Of a stretch of 64,000 nt of DNA, positions 24,258 through 33,149 are shown piece after piece. The notes beneath the pieces were generated by a model. It had not been told where the DNA came from and made no database searches. It saw only the letters and a list, made by a program, of their open reading frames with translations. Within the stretch, counting starts at the first letter, position 1. Every line of letters starts with the position of its first letter. The position numbers and the translations under genes are program-made. Origin of the DNA: Streptomyces sp. NRRL F-5122 (GTDB lineage: Bacteria; Actinomycetota; Actinomycetes; Streptomycetales; Streptomycetaceae); assembly GCF_001507435.1 (NCBI RefSeq), contig NZ_LMWH01000241.1, positions 1-64,000 of the forward strand. Reading direction: 5' to 3'.

Positions 24258-25880
24258 TCACGACGGGTCGCCCGTCGACACACTGAGCTCGATCTCCGGC
24301 ATGTTCTTCGGGTCGACGTCCGTACCCGCGGAGGGGAACTGGTCCATGACCGTGCCCTCGCCGTAGGTGTTCTCGTCGTAGTTCTTGATCTTCATCCGCC
24401 AGCCGGCGGCCTGGAAGCACGACTTCACGGTCTGGATGTTCTTGAACACGAAGTCCGGCACCCGGATCTTCTTGTCGTCGTTGTACGACTCCTCCGGCTC
24501 CGTGCACTTCGTCGTCTCGATCGTCTTGGTCAGGTCCGGACCCTTGTGGCCGGCGACCGCGCTCGAGGACGATCCGGTGGTGCTGCCGGGGCCGCCACCC
24601 GTGTCGTCCCCGTTGCCACCGTTCAGCAGCAGGGCCGTGATCAGGCCGGCTACGGCGACCACGGCGACCACGGCCGAGCCGATGATCACGCCCCGGCCGC
24701 CCTTCTGCCCGCCCGAGCCGCCGCCGGGCGCCCCCGAGTGCGGCGAGAGGTTGTACGGCGGCGGGGTCGAGGAGGACTGCTGGGGCGCGTACGCGGCGGT
24801 CTGCGGCGGTGCCTGGTAGCCGCTCTGCTGCGGATAGCCGTACGCGGGCGACGGCGTGCCGTACGGGCCGGGCTGGTACGGCGTCTGCACCGGGCCCGGC
24901 GGGGGCGGCGTCGCCCGGTCGACCGGCGGGAAGACCGCGGAGCTCACACCGGCGCCGTCGGACGTCCGGGCGCCCGGCACGATGCTCGGCGCGGCGGCCG
25001 TGAGGGACGCGGCCACGCGCAGGCACTCGTCGCGCATCGCCTCGGCGCTCGGGAAGCGTTCGTTGGGGTTTTTCTTGAGGGCCCGGGCGACCAGCGCGTC
25101 CACCGCGGGAGGCAGCGAGCGATTGATCGACGAAGGAGCGACCGGCTCCTCCTGCACATGGGCGTAGGCGATCGCCAGCGGCGAGTCCGCCTCGAACGGC
25201 AGCCGTCCGGTGACGAGCTGGAACAGCATGATGCCGACCGAGTACAGGTCGCTGCGCACGTCGACACCCCGGCCGAGGGCCTGCTCCGGGGACAGGTACT
25301 GGGGGGTGCCCACCACCATGCCCGTCTGCGTCATGGAGGTGACCCCGGACTGCATGGCGCGGGCGATGCCGAAGTCCATGACCTTGACGACGTTCCGCTT
25401 CGTCACCATGACGTTGCCCGGCTTGATGTCCCGGTGCACCAGGCCCATCTCGTGGCTGATCTCCAGGGCCGCCAGCACGTCGGCGGTGACCTTCAGGGCC
25501 TTGTCGGCCGGCATCGCGCCGTACCGGTGGACGTCCTCCTCGAGGACCGAGCCGAGCGGCTTGCCCTCGATGTACTCCATGACGATGTACGGGGTCGCCA
25601 GCCCTTCGAGCTCGTCCTCACCGGTGTCGAACACCGACACGATGTTCGTGTGCGTGAGTTTCGCCACGGACTGCGCCTCGCGGCGGAACCGCTCACGGAA
25701 GGCCTGTTCGCGACCGAGTTCCGTGTGAAGCGTCTTGATCGCCACATGGCGGTCGAGCACGGTGTCGTACGCGAGATGCACCGAGGCCATGCCACCCTCG
25801 CCGAGCAAGTCGCGCAGCTGGTAGCGGCCCCCGGCGACCGATCGCCCCGCATGGCGGCCCTGCGCGCCGTCCTGGCTCAT
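24258..25880 (-). CDS. Membrane Ser/Thr protein kinase with one PASTA domain
   Basis: 540 residues. Kinase domain at residues 20-280: glycine loop GEGGMASV, ATP lysine 49 in VAIKTL, catalytic HRDIKPGNV, then DFGIARAM and YLSPEQALG. A Pro/Tyr/Gln-rich linker follows, then one membrane segment (GVIIGSAVVAVVAVAGLITA) and an outer region with a single C-terminal PASTA-like domain (VPDFVFKNIQTVKSCFQAAG). PASTA domains in this family sense muropeptides or cell wall state. One unit is few compared with PknB (four). Divergent from a second kinase. Confidence 0.92.
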   Translation of the reverse strand: MSQDGAQGRHAGRSVAGGRYQLRDLLGEGGMASVHLAYDTVLDRHVAIKTLHTELGREQAFRERFRREAQSVAKLTHTNIVSVFDTGEDELEGLATPYIVMEYIEGKPLGSVLEEDVHRYGAMPADKALKVTADVLAALEISHEMGLVHRDIKPGNVMVTKRNVVKVMDFGIARAMQSGVTSMTQTGMVVGTPQYLSPEQALGRGVDVRSDLYSVGIMLFQLVTGRLPFEADSPLAIAYAHVQEEPVAPSSINRSLPPAVDALVARALKKNPNERFPSAEAMRDECLRVAASLTAAAPSIVPGARTSDGAGVSSAVFPPVDRATPPPPGPVQTPYQPGPYGTPSPAYGYPQQSGYQAPPQTAAYAPQQSSSTPPPYNLSPHSGAPGGGSGGQKGGRGVIIGSAVVAVVAVAGLITALLLNGGNGDDTGGGPGSTTGSSSSAVAGHKGPDLTKTIETTKCTEPEESYNDDKKIRVPDFVFKNIQTVKSCFQAAGWRMKIKNYDENTYGEGTVMDQFPSAGTDVDPKNMPEIELSVSTGDPS

Positions 25881-26258
25881 CTTCAGCGTCCCCCATCGGC
25901 GCGGCGGCAGCGGCTGAATGTGCTCCCGCGGTCCGTGATCCCTGTTCGTATGTATGGCGATCGACGCGGTTGTTCCGTGATCGACAGGCTCATTCCCGGC
26001 CAAGTCTGCCCCAGGGCAGTGACACGTCAAGCTCGGTGCCCGTTCCGTGACCGTACGCGAAAGAAGCGTCGCGCAAGCGTTACAGGCGTTGTACGGGCGG
26101 TACACGGGATTTGCACGTGGGACCGCGTGCACGGTTCCATGGAGGGCCCGTCTCGACTTCGTCCCGGACCGGCGCCTTGCGTGGAGCCTGTAGCGTGGCC
26201 CGTCGGAGACCGTGACAACCACCGCGCAGACCGCGGGCAGAAACGACGGCGAGGACTG
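25881..26258. other. Divergent promoter region between two kinase genes
   Basis: 378 bases without a gene. It contains TGTAC, 5 bases, GTACA (26090-26104) and a second GCACG/CGTGC pair just after it. No consensus promoter is obvious. Confidence 0.4.
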
Positions 26259-27821
26259 ATGGCACAGACGCAGCGCGCCCAGGGCCCGTCCGACCCCGAG
26301 GCGACTGGCGGCGGGATGTCGGACACACCGGACATGTGGGGCAACGGCGGGCTTGTGGGGGACGGCCGGTACCGGCTCACCCGCAGACTCGGCCGGGGCG
26401 GCATGGCCGAGGTGTTCGCGGCCGAGGACGTGCGCCTCGGCAGGACCGTCGCGGTCAAGCTGCTCCGCTCGGATCTCGCCGAGGACCCGGTCGCCAAGGC
26501 CCGCTTCACCCGCGAGGCACAGTCGGTGGCCGGACTCAACCACCACGCCATCGTCGCCGTGTACGACTCCGGCGAGGACTTCGTCGGCGGGCAGCCGGTT
26601 CCGTACATCGTGATGGAGCTGGTCGAGGGCCGCACGATCCGCGATCTGCTGCTCAACGCCGAGGCGCCCGGTTCCGAGCAGGCCCTGATCATCGTCTCGG
26701 GCGTCCTGGAGGCGCTCGCCTACTCGCACCAGCACGGCATCGTGCACCGCGACATCAAGCCCGCGAACGTGATCATCACTCACAACGGCGCCGTCAAGGT
26801 GATGGACTTCGGCATCGCCCGCGCGCTGCACGGGGCGTCCACGACGATGACGCAGACCGGCATGGTGATGGGCACGCCGCAGTACCTCTCGCCGGAGCAG
26901 GCGCTCGGCAAGGCCGTCGACCACCGGTCCGACCTGTACGCGACGGGCTGCCTCCTGTACGAACTGCTCGCGCTGCGTCCGCCGTTCATCGGCGAGACAC
27001 CGCTGTCCGTGGTGTACCAGCACGTCCAGGACCTTCCGGTGCCGCCGTCCCGGATCTCGGACGGCGCCGCGCCGCCGGAGCTGGACGGGCTCGTCATGCG
27101 CTCCCTCGCCAAGGAGCCGGACGACCGGTTCCAGACCGCCGAGGAGATGCGCGGCCTGGTCCAGTACGCGCTGCAGATGCTGTACGACCAGGGCAGCCAC
27201 ACGGGCACCTGGAACACCGGCCCGGTGGACATGCACGACGGCCGGCACACCCCGGCGGCGGGCTTCGCCGGCACCACGGTGATGCCGCACCCAGGCGAGC
27301 CCGGAACCACGCAGATCCCCCAGTCGATCATGCCTTCGAGGTACGGCGGCGGGGACGACGGCGGTTTCGAGGGCCACGGCAACAAGGGCAGCGGCCGCGG
27401 CAAGCTGTGGATCCTCGCCGTCCTCGCGGTCGTCGCCATCGTGGCGGGCGTCGCGCTGGCGCTGAACACCACGGGCGGCGGCGGTGGCGGGAGCGGCACG
27501 ACGGAGTCCCCGTCCGTCACGCAGTCGCACGAGGTGAAGCAGCCCAGCGAGCAGCAGTCGGACGATTCGACCGACACGTCCACGAGCGACGGCTCGGACA
27601 CGGGCAGCGGCTCCGACTACACGCCCTCCGACCCGCCCACGCAGACCTACAGCCGGCCGCCGGCCCAGCCGTCCCAGACGCCGGACCAGCCGACGGACAA
27701 CCCCACGCAGACGACGCCCTCCGACGAGCCGACGGACACGCCCACGGACGGTGGCGGCGAGCCGACGGGTCCGTCCGCGACGGACGGGGGCGCGGACGGC
27801 GGGGTCTCGCCGGGGGCCTGA
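26259..27821 (+). CDS. Membrane Ser/Thr protein kinase without PASTA domains
   Basis: 520 residues. Kinase domain at about residues 37-300: GRGGMAEVF, ATP lysine 67 in VAVKLL, HRDIKPANV, DFGIARALHG and YLSPEQALGKAV. One membrane segment (LWILAVLAVVAIVAGVALAL, about residues 385-405) leads to a long extracytoplasmic tail of Gly, Ser, Thr, Pro and Asp with no fold. The tail looks like a cell-wall spacer rather than a ligand domain. The kinase half is closely similar to its divergent neighbour, so the two probably arose by duplication and may share substrates. Confidence 0.92.
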   Translation: MAQTQRAQGPSDPEATGGGMSDTPDMWGNGGLVGDGRYRLTRRLGRGGMAEVFAAEDVRLGRTVAVKLLRSDLAEDPVAKARFTREAQSVAGLNHHAIVAVYDSGEDFVGGQPVPYIVMELVEGRTIRDLLLNAEAPGSEQALIIVSGVLEALAYSHQHGIVHRDIKPANVIITHNGAVKVMDFGIARALHGASTTMTQTGMVMGTPQYLSPEQALGKAVDHRSDLYATGCLLYELLALRPPFIGETPLSVVYQHVQDLPVPPSRISDGAAPPELDGLVMRSLAKEPDDRFQTAEEMRGLVQYALQMLYDQGSHTGTWNTGPVDMHDGRHTPAAGFAGTTVMPHPGEPGTTQIPQSIMPSRYGGGDDGGFEGHGNKGSGRGKLWILAVLAVVAIVAGVALALNTTGGGGGGSGTTESPSVTQSHEVKQPSEQQSDDSTDTSTSDGSDTGSGSDYTPSDPPTQTYSRPPAQPSQTPDQPTDNPTQTTPSDEPTDTPTDGGGEPTGPSATDGGADGGVSPGA

Positions 27822-27836
27822 CCGCGCGGCGTGCCG

Positions 27837-27884
27837 ACGGGTGCGGTCGCACCCGTGCCCGCCGGTGCCCCTGCGCACCGGCGG
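27837..27884. terminator. Two hairpins between convergent genes
   Basis: ACGGGTGCG/CGCACCCGT (27837-27856) and CCGCCGGTGC/GCACCGGCGG (27859-27884). Together they fill the spacer between the kinase and phosphotransferase genes. Confidence 0.6.
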
Positions 27885-28907
27885 TCAGTGCGTGAACGCG
27901 TCGCGCACCGCGTCGTACTCGCGCGTCCACCACACCGCAAGGGCCGATGCCGCCGGGAACTGCGCATCCGCACGGCTGTCGCCGCGCTCGTAGTGCCAGC
28001 GCAGCATCCAGAAGTCGTTGAGCCGCTCCCACCACACCCGGTGCACGGCGGCGGCGAGCTCCCCGGGCGGCGCCCCGGCCGTGCGGCGGTACCCGCGCGC
28101 GTAGGCCCGCACCTTCGCGAGGTCGAGCGTGCCGACGGCGCGGACGAAGAAGATCGCCGCGGCGCGCACCGCCTCCTCGGCGCGCGGCTGGACGCCGAGC
28201 CGGTCCCAGTCGACGATCGCGGCGGGTGCGTCGCCCTGATAGAGCAGGTTGAACGGGTGGAAGTCGCCGTGCACCCAGCCCACCGCCCCGCCGCGCGGCG
28301 GACGCCGGTCCGTGTGCCGCTCCAGCAGCGTCCGCCGCTCCACCAGCCGGTGCCGGGCGAGTTCGTCGAAGGCCGTCACGGGACGGTGCCGGGTCACCCG
28401 GCACAGCAGCTCGTCGATGAGCGCGAAGGTGTCGGCAGGGTCGGCGCTCTCGACGGGTGAACCGGGCGCGCAGGACATGACCCGCTCCAGGCTCGCGTGC
28501 ACCACCCCCAGCAGCGCGCCCAGCCGCCCGCACTGCTCCGCGGTGAGTTGAGCGCCGTGCCGGTGCCGTCCGTCGATCCACGGGTGCAGGGCGTAGGCGC
28601 GGCCGCCGACGACGGCGACCGTACGGCCGTCGTGGCCGGTCAGCGGCGGTGCCACCGGGACCCCGAGGTCCGCCAGCCGCTGGGTGGCCCGGTGCTGGCG
28701 GGCGATCGCCGCGGGGTCCGCGGTCTCGGGGTCCGAGTGGTGCTTGAGGAAGTAGCGGCCGCGTGTTGTGCAGAGCCGGTACCCGCCGTTGAGCAGTCCC
28801 TGGTCGACGGGGTCGCAGGCGAGCACGGATCCGGCACCGTATCGGCGGAGCAGGGCGCCCAGAGGGGGCGCATGCGACACGGGGGGTGGTACAGACGAGC
28901 GCGGCAC
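27885..28907 (-). CDS. APH-fold phosphotransferase
   Basis: 340 residues with the aminoglycoside/choline kinase fold: an N-terminal lobe with RYFLKHHSD, the catalytic loop GWVHGDFHPFNLLY (about residues 210-225) and the metal motif AIVDWDRLGVQP. The family phosphorylates small alcohols or amino sugars. Nothing links this member to resistance, and the family is common as housekeeping kinases in actinomycetes. Substrate unknown. Convergent with a Ser/Thr kinase gene. Confidence 0.85.
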   Translation of the reverse strand: MPRSSVPPPVSHAPPLGALLRRYGAGSVLACDPVDQGLLNGGYRLCTTRGRYFLKHHSDPETADPAAIARQHRATQRLADLGVPVAPPLTGHDGRTVAVVGGRAYALHPWIDGRHRHGAQLTAEQCGRLGALLGVVHASLERVMSCAPGSPVESADPADTFALIDELLCRVTRHRPVTAFDELARHRLVERRTLLERHTDRRPPRGGAVGWVHGDFHPFNLLYQGDAPAAIVDWDRLGVQPRAEEAVRAAAIFFVRAVGTLDLAKVRAYARGYRRTAGAPPGELAAAVHRVWWERLNDFWMLRWHYERGDSRADAQFPAASALAVWWTREYDAVRDAFTH

Positions 28908-29393
28908 GCGCCAGATGGTAGGCCACGAGCCGGACCCGCGAGCTGGGCCTTGTCACAGACAGTCGTACTCGGTCACATGGAGTCCGCAAGGTGATCACGA
29001 CCGTGGTGACCGTATGAGCGGCGGTCCATCGGGCCGGTCGTCGGCGCCACCCCGATCGACGTCTTCCCGTGTTCCAGGTGAGCGGGATAACGTGCCGTTG
29101 TTCCGGCCCCCTGCAAGGCCCTGACCAGCACTGTTCCCGACTTCCTCGATTTACTTGGAAATCCAAGCAAAATCCCAGGTCAGGAGGGGTTTCACAGAGT
29201 TGTGGGGCACTGGGTAACGTGCCCTTTGCAGGGCGCTCGCCGGGGCACCTGTCACGTCTGTTGTTTCGAACGAGTCGCACCCACCCTGTGCGTCCGTGAG
29301 CTGCAGGCGAGCCGCTTCCATCGGCCCGGAACGGGCTGATGGGACCCCCAGGCACCCGGCGAACCCGGGGGCCGGACCGACGGAGGAGCACAC
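28908..29393. other. Upstream region of bkdFGH
   Basis: 486 bases without a supported gene, unusually AT-rich around 29140-29180. It contains the palindrome at 29154 and no recognisable PaaR-like site, in contrast to the other bkd operon. Confidence 0.5.
29154..29167. promoter_or_regulatory. Palindrome upstream of bkdF
   Basis: CTTGGAAATCCAAG: perfect 6-bp arms around AA, 227 bases before bkdF in an AT-rich stretch. A candidate operator for the second dehydrogenase operon, perhaps for BkdR or an acyl-CoA-responsive regulator. It does not resemble the three PaaR-like sites. Confidence 0.5.
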
Positions 29394-30584
29394 GTGACCG
29401 TGGAGAGCACTGCCGCGCGCAAGCCGCGACGCAGCGCCGGAAGCAAGGCCGGCACCACCGGCACCAAGCGCACCACCCGCACCACGCCCAAGAAGGGCGC
29501 CGACCCCGACCTCGTGCAGTTGCTGACGCCCGAGGGCGAGCGCGTCGAGAACCCCGAGTACGACCGCTATGTGGAGGGCATCACGCCCGACGAGCTGCGC
29601 GGCCTGTACCGGGACATGGTGCTGACCCGCCGCTTCGATGCGGAGGCGACCTCCCTGCAGCGCCAGGGCGAGCTGGGCCTGTGGGCCTCGCTGCTCGGCC
29701 AGGAGGCCGCCCAGATCGGTTCGGGCCGGGCCCTGAACGACGACGACTACGTCTTCCCGACCTACCGGGAGCACGGCGTCGCCTGGTGCCGTGGCGTCGA
29801 CCCCACCAATCTGCTCGGCATGTTCCGCGGCGTGAACAACGGCGGCTGGGACCCGAACAGCAACAACTTCCACCTGTACACGATCGTCATCGGCTCGCAG
29901 ACGCTGCACGCCACCGGCTACGCCATGGGCGTCGCCAAGGACGGCGCCGACTCGGCGGTGATCGCGTACTTCGGCGACGGCGCCTCCAGCCAGGGCGACG
30001 TGGCCGAGTCCTTCACCTTCTCCGCGGTCTACAACGCACCGGTCGTGTTCTTCTGCCAGAACAACCAGTGGGCGATCTCCGAGCCGACCGAGAAGCAGAC
30101 CCGTGTGCCGCTCTACCAGCGCGCCCAGGGCTACGGCTTCCCGGGCGTGCGTGTCGACGGAAACGACGTCCTGGCCTGTCTCGCGGTCACCAAGTGGGCG
30201 CTGGAGCGGGCGCGCAACGGCGAGGGGCCGACCCTGGTCGAGGCGTTCACGTACCGCATGGGCGCGCACACGACCTCCGACGACCCGACCCGCTACCGCC
30301 ACGACGACGAGCGGGCCGCCTGGGAGGCGAAGGACCCGATCGCCCGCCTGCGGACCTACCTCCTGGACTCCGATCACGCGGACGAGGGATTCTTCGCGGA
30401 ACTCGAGGCCGAGAGCGAAGCGTTGGGAAGGCGAGTACGCGAGGCGGTCCGCGCCATGCCTGACCCGGACCACCTCGCCATCTTCGAGAACGTGTACGCG
30501 GACGGGCATGCGCTCGTCGACGAGGAGCGGGCCCAGTTCGCCGCCTACCAGGCGTCGTTCGCGGACGCAGAAGGGGGTCGGTGA
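29394..30584 (+). CDS. bkdF: Branched-chain 2-oxo acid dehydrogenase E1 alpha, second copy
   Basis: 396 residues from a GTG with GGAGGAG about 7 bases upstream. A basic, Ala/Thr-rich N-terminal tail of about 35 residues precedes the core. Thiamine diphosphate motif GDGASSQGDVAESFTF to NNQWAIS (about residues 195-225), and phosphorylation-loop-like YRMGAHTTSDDPTRYR. It is only moderately similar to the bkdA product and closely follows BkdF of S. avermitilis, whose operon provides the main dehydrogenase activity there. First gene of bkdFGH, one base before bkdG. Confidence 0.94.
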   Translation: MTVESTAARKPRRSAGSKAGTTGTKRTTRTTPKKGADPDLVQLLTPEGERVENPEYDRYVEGITPDELRGLYRDMVLTRRFDAEATSLQRQGELGLWASLLGQEAAQIGSGRALNDDDYVFPTYREHGVAWCRGVDPTNLLGMFRGVNNGGWDPNSNNFHLYTIVIGSQTLHATGYAMGVAKDGADSAVIAYFGDGASSQGDVAESFTFSAVYNAPVVFFCQNNQWAISEPTEKQTRVPLYQRAQGYGFPGVRVDGNDVLACLAVTKWALERARNGEGPTLVEAFTYRMGAHTTSDDPTRYRHDDERAAWEAKDPIARLRTYLLDSDHADEGFFAELEAESEALGRRVREAVRAMPDPDHLAIFENVYADGHALVDEERAQFAAYQASFADAEGGR

Positions 30585-30585
30585 C

Positions 30586-31563
30586 ATGGCGGAGAAGATG
30601 GCGCTGGCCAAGGCGATCAACGAATCGCTGCGCAAGGCCCTGGAGTCGGACCCGAAGGTCCTGGTGATGGGCGAGGACGTCGGCAAGCTCGGCGGTGTCT
30701 TCCGGGTCACCGACGGCCTGCAGAAGGACTTCGGCGAGGAGCGGGTCATCGACACCCCGCTCGCCGAGTCGGGCATCGTCGGCACGGCGATCGGCCTGGC
30801 CCTGCGCGGGTACCGGCCGGTGGTGGAGATCCAGTTCGACGGCTTCGTCTTCCCGGCGTACGACCAGATCGTCACGCAGCTGGCGAAGATGCACGCCCGT
30901 TCGCTGGGCAAGGTCAAGATGCCGGTCGTCGTGCGTATCCCCTACGGCGGCGGCATCGGCGCGGTCGAGCACCACAGCGAGTCCCCCGAATCGCTGTTCG
31001 CCCATGTCGCGGGCCTGAAGATCGTCTCCCCGTCGAACGCCTCGGACGCCTACTGGATGATGCAGCAGGCGATCCAGAGCGACGACCCGGTGATCTTCTT
31101 CGAGCCGAAGCGGCGCTACTGGGACAAGGGCGAGGTCAACGTCGAGGCCATCCCCGGCCCGCTGCACAAGGCCCGTGTGGTGCGTGAGGGCACGGACCTG
31201 ACGCTCGTCGCCTACGGGCCGATGGTGAAGGTGTGCCAGGAGGTCGCGGCCGCGGCCGAGGAGGAGGGCAAGTCCCTCGAGGTCCTCGATCTGCGCTCGG
31301 TCTCCCCGCTCGACTTCGACTCCGTCCAGGCGTCGGTGGAGAAGACCCGCCGCCTGGTCGTGGTGCACGAGGCCCCGGTGTTCTTCGGTTCGGGTGCGGA
31401 GATCGCCGCCCGCATCACGGAGCGGTGCTTCTACCACCTCGAGGCGCCCGTCCTGCGGGTCGGCGGCTATCACGCCCCGTACCCGCCGGCACGGCTGGAG
31501 GAGGAGTACCTGCCGGGTCTGGACCGGGTGCTCGACGCAGTCGACCGCGCCCTGGCGTACTGA
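30586..31563 (+). CDS. bkdG: Branched-chain 2-oxo acid dehydrogenase E1 beta, second copy
   Basis: 325 residues. MGEDVGKLGGVFRVTDGL, RIPYGGGIGAVEHHSESPES and the C-terminal VVVHEAPVFFGSGAEIAARI mirror BkdB almost segment for segment. Forms E1 with BkdF. Start ATG at 30586, one base after the bkdF stop. The pair with bkdH is spaced by 10 bases. Confidence 0.95.
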   Translation: MAEKMALAKAINESLRKALESDPKVLVMGEDVGKLGGVFRVTDGLQKDFGEERVIDTPLAESGIVGTAIGLALRGYRPVVEIQFDGFVFPAYDQIVTQLAKMHARSLGKVKMPVVVRIPYGGGIGAVEHHSESPESLFAHVAGLKIVSPSNASDAYWMMQQAIQSDDPVIFFEPKRRYWDKGEVNVEAIPGPLHKARVVREGTDLTLVAYGPMVKVCQEVAAAAEEEGKSLEVLDLRSVSPLDFDSVQASVEKTRRLVVVHEAPVFFGSGAEIAARITERCFYHLEAPVLRVGGYHAPYPPARLEEEYLPGLDRVLDAVDRALAY

Positions 31564-31573
31564 GGAGAGGGTC

Positions 31574-32995
31574 GTGACGACGATGACTGACGCGTCCGTT
31601 CGCGAGTTCAAGATGCCCGACGTGGGCGAGGGGCTCACCGAGGCGGAGATCCTCAAGTGGTACGTGCAGCCGGGTGACACGGTCACCGACGGACAGGTCG
31701 TCTGCGAGGTGGAGACGGCGAAGGCGGCCGTGGAGCTGCCCATCCCGTACGACGGGGTCGTCCGCGAACTCCGCTTCGCCGAGGGCACCACGGTCGACGT
31801 CGGCACCGCGATCATCGCGGTCGACGTGACCGGGGGCGCACCGGCCGAGGAGGCCCCGGTGCCGGCCCAGGAGGCACCGGCCGAGGAGGCCCCGGTGCCG
31901 GCCCAGGAGGCACCGGCCGAGGAGCCCGAGCGGCAGGGGCGCCAGCCGGTCCTCGTGGGGTACGGCGTCGCCGAGTCCTCCACCCGGCGCAGGCCCCGCA
32001 AGACCGCCGCGCCCGCCGAGGAGGCCGTCCAGGCGGCCACGGCGCTCCAGAGCGAGCTGAACGGGCACGGCACACAGGCCGCCGCCCGCCCGCTCGCGAA
32101 GCCTCCGGTGCGCAAGCTCGCCAAGGATCTGGGCGTCGACCTGGCGTCGGTGCGGCCGTCGGGTCCGGACGGGATCATCACCCGCGAGGACGTGCACGCC
32201 GCCGTGGCGTCCGTACCGGCCCCCGCGGCGCCCGCGGCCGTCGAGGCGCCGGCCGCCGTGCCGGCACCGGCGCCCGCAGTGACGTACGACGGCGCCCGGG
32301 AGACCCGCATCCCGGTCAAGGGCGTCCGCAAGGCCACCGCACAGGCGATGGTCGGCTCGGCCTTCACCGCCCCGCACGTCACGGAGTTCGTGACGGTCGA
32401 CGTGACGCGGACGATGAAGCTGGTCGAGGAGCTCAAGCAGGACAAGGACATGCAGGGGCTCCGGGTCAACCCGCTGCTTCTCATCGCCAAGGCCCTGCTC
32501 GTGGCGATCAGGCGGAACCCGGACGTCAACGCGTCCTGGGACGAGGCCAACCAGGAGATCGTGCGCAAGCACTATGTGAACCTGGGCATCGCGGCGGCGA
32601 CCCCGCGCGGTCTGATCGTGCCGAACATCAAGGACGCGCACGACAAGACGCTCCCGCAGCTGGCCGAGGCGCTGGGCGAGCTGGTGGCGACGGCCCGCGA
32701 GGGCAGGACGTCCCCGGCGGCGATGCAGGGCGGCACGGTCACCATCACGAACGTGGGTGTGTTCGGCGTCGACACCGGTACGCCGATCCTCAACCCGGGC
32801 GAGTCGGCGATCCTCGCGGTCGGGGCGATCAAGCTCCAGCCGTGGGTCCACAAGGGCAAGGTCAAGCCCCGCCAGGTCACCACCCTGGCCCTCAGCTTCG
32901 ACCACCGCCTGGTCGACGGCGAGCTGGGCTCGAAGGTCCTCGCGGATGTGGCGGCCGTTCTCGAGCAGCCCAAGCGCCTGATCACCTGGGGCTAG
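31574..32995 (+). CDS. bkdH: Branched-chain 2-oxo acid dehydrogenase E2, second copy
   Basis: 473 residues from a GTG with GAGGAGAGG upstream. An ATG nine bases later is an alternative. Lipoyl domain with lysine 50 in VETAKAAVEL, a Glu/Pro/Ala linker with a 12-residue tandem repeat, subunit-binding domain (PVRKLAKDLGVDLASVRPSG), second linker, and catalytic domain ending FDHRLVDGELG (His444, Asp448). As with bkdABC, no E3 gene follows. Confidence 0.95.
   Translation: MTTMTDASVREFKMPDVGEGLTEAEILKWYVQPGDTVTDGQVVCEVETAKAAVELPIPYDGVVRELRFAEGTTVDVGTAIIAVDVTGGAPAEEAPVPAQEAPAEEAPVPAQEAPAEEPERQGRQPVLVGYGVAESSTRRRPRKTAAPAEEAVQAATALQSELNGHGTQAAARPLAKPPVRKLAKDLGVDLASVRPSGPDGIITREDVHAAVASVPAPAAPAAVEAPAAVPAPAPAVTYDGARETRIPVKGVRKATAQAMVGSAFTAPHVTEFVTVDVTRTMKLVEELKQDKDMQGLRVNPLLLIAKALLVAIRRNPDVNASWDEANQEIVRKHYVNLGIAAATPRGLIVPNIKDAHDKTLPQLAEALGELVATAREGRTSPAAMQGGTVTITNVGVFGVDTGTPILNPGESAILAVGAIKLQPWVHKGKVKPRQVTTLALSFDHRLVDGELGSKVLADVAAVLEQPKRLITWG
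31847..31918 (+). repeat. Two 36-bp tandem repeats in bkdH
   Basis: Two identical 36-bp units encoding EEAPVPAQEAPA, plus the first codons of a third. They extend the swinging linker behind the lipoyl domain. Confidence 0.85.
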
Positions 32996-33018
32996 TCCCC
33001 GGGGCGCTTCCGCACGAC

Positions 33019-33068
33019 GCGAAGGGCCGCAGCCGCGCACCCTCGGGGCGCGGCTCTCGGCCCTTCGC
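33019..33068 (+). terminator. Two-part hairpin after bkdFGH
   Basis: Outer stem GCGAAGGGCC/GGCCCTTCGC and inner stem AGCCGCGC/GCGCGGCT, just after the bkdH stop. Confidence 0.65.
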
Positions 33069-33090
33069 ACTCCATGGACGCGAAACACAC

Positions 33091-33132
33091 GCGAAGGGGC
33101 CCGGCCGCGGGAGTGCGGCCGGGCCCCTTCGC
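33091..33132. terminator. Perfect 18-bp hairpin between bkdH and the carboxypeptidase gene
   Basis: GCGAAGGGGCCCGGCCGC, 6-base loop, then its exact complement. The stem reads as well on the minus strand, so it probably ends the carboxypeptidase transcript. Confidence 0.8.
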
Positions 33133-33149
33133 GCCGTGTGCGGCGAAGG

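Noticed and set aside
25828..25840. GACCGATCG half-site inside the PASTA kinase gene
   Set aside because: Only one arm of the PaaR-like palindrome is present and it is in coding sequence.
24039..26258. N-terminal extension of the second kinase frame to 24039
   Set aside because: It runs through the first kinase gene on the other strand and through the promoter region; the kinase starts at 26259 behind GGCGAGGA.
25881..27878. N-terminal extension of the PASTA kinase gene
   Set aside because: It is antisense to the second kinase; MSQDGAQGRH at 25880 gives a normal kinase start.
27885..28907. APH-fold gene as an antibiotic resistance gene
   Set aside because: Core residues fit the broad kinase family, and nothing in sequence or context points to an aminoglycoside substrate.
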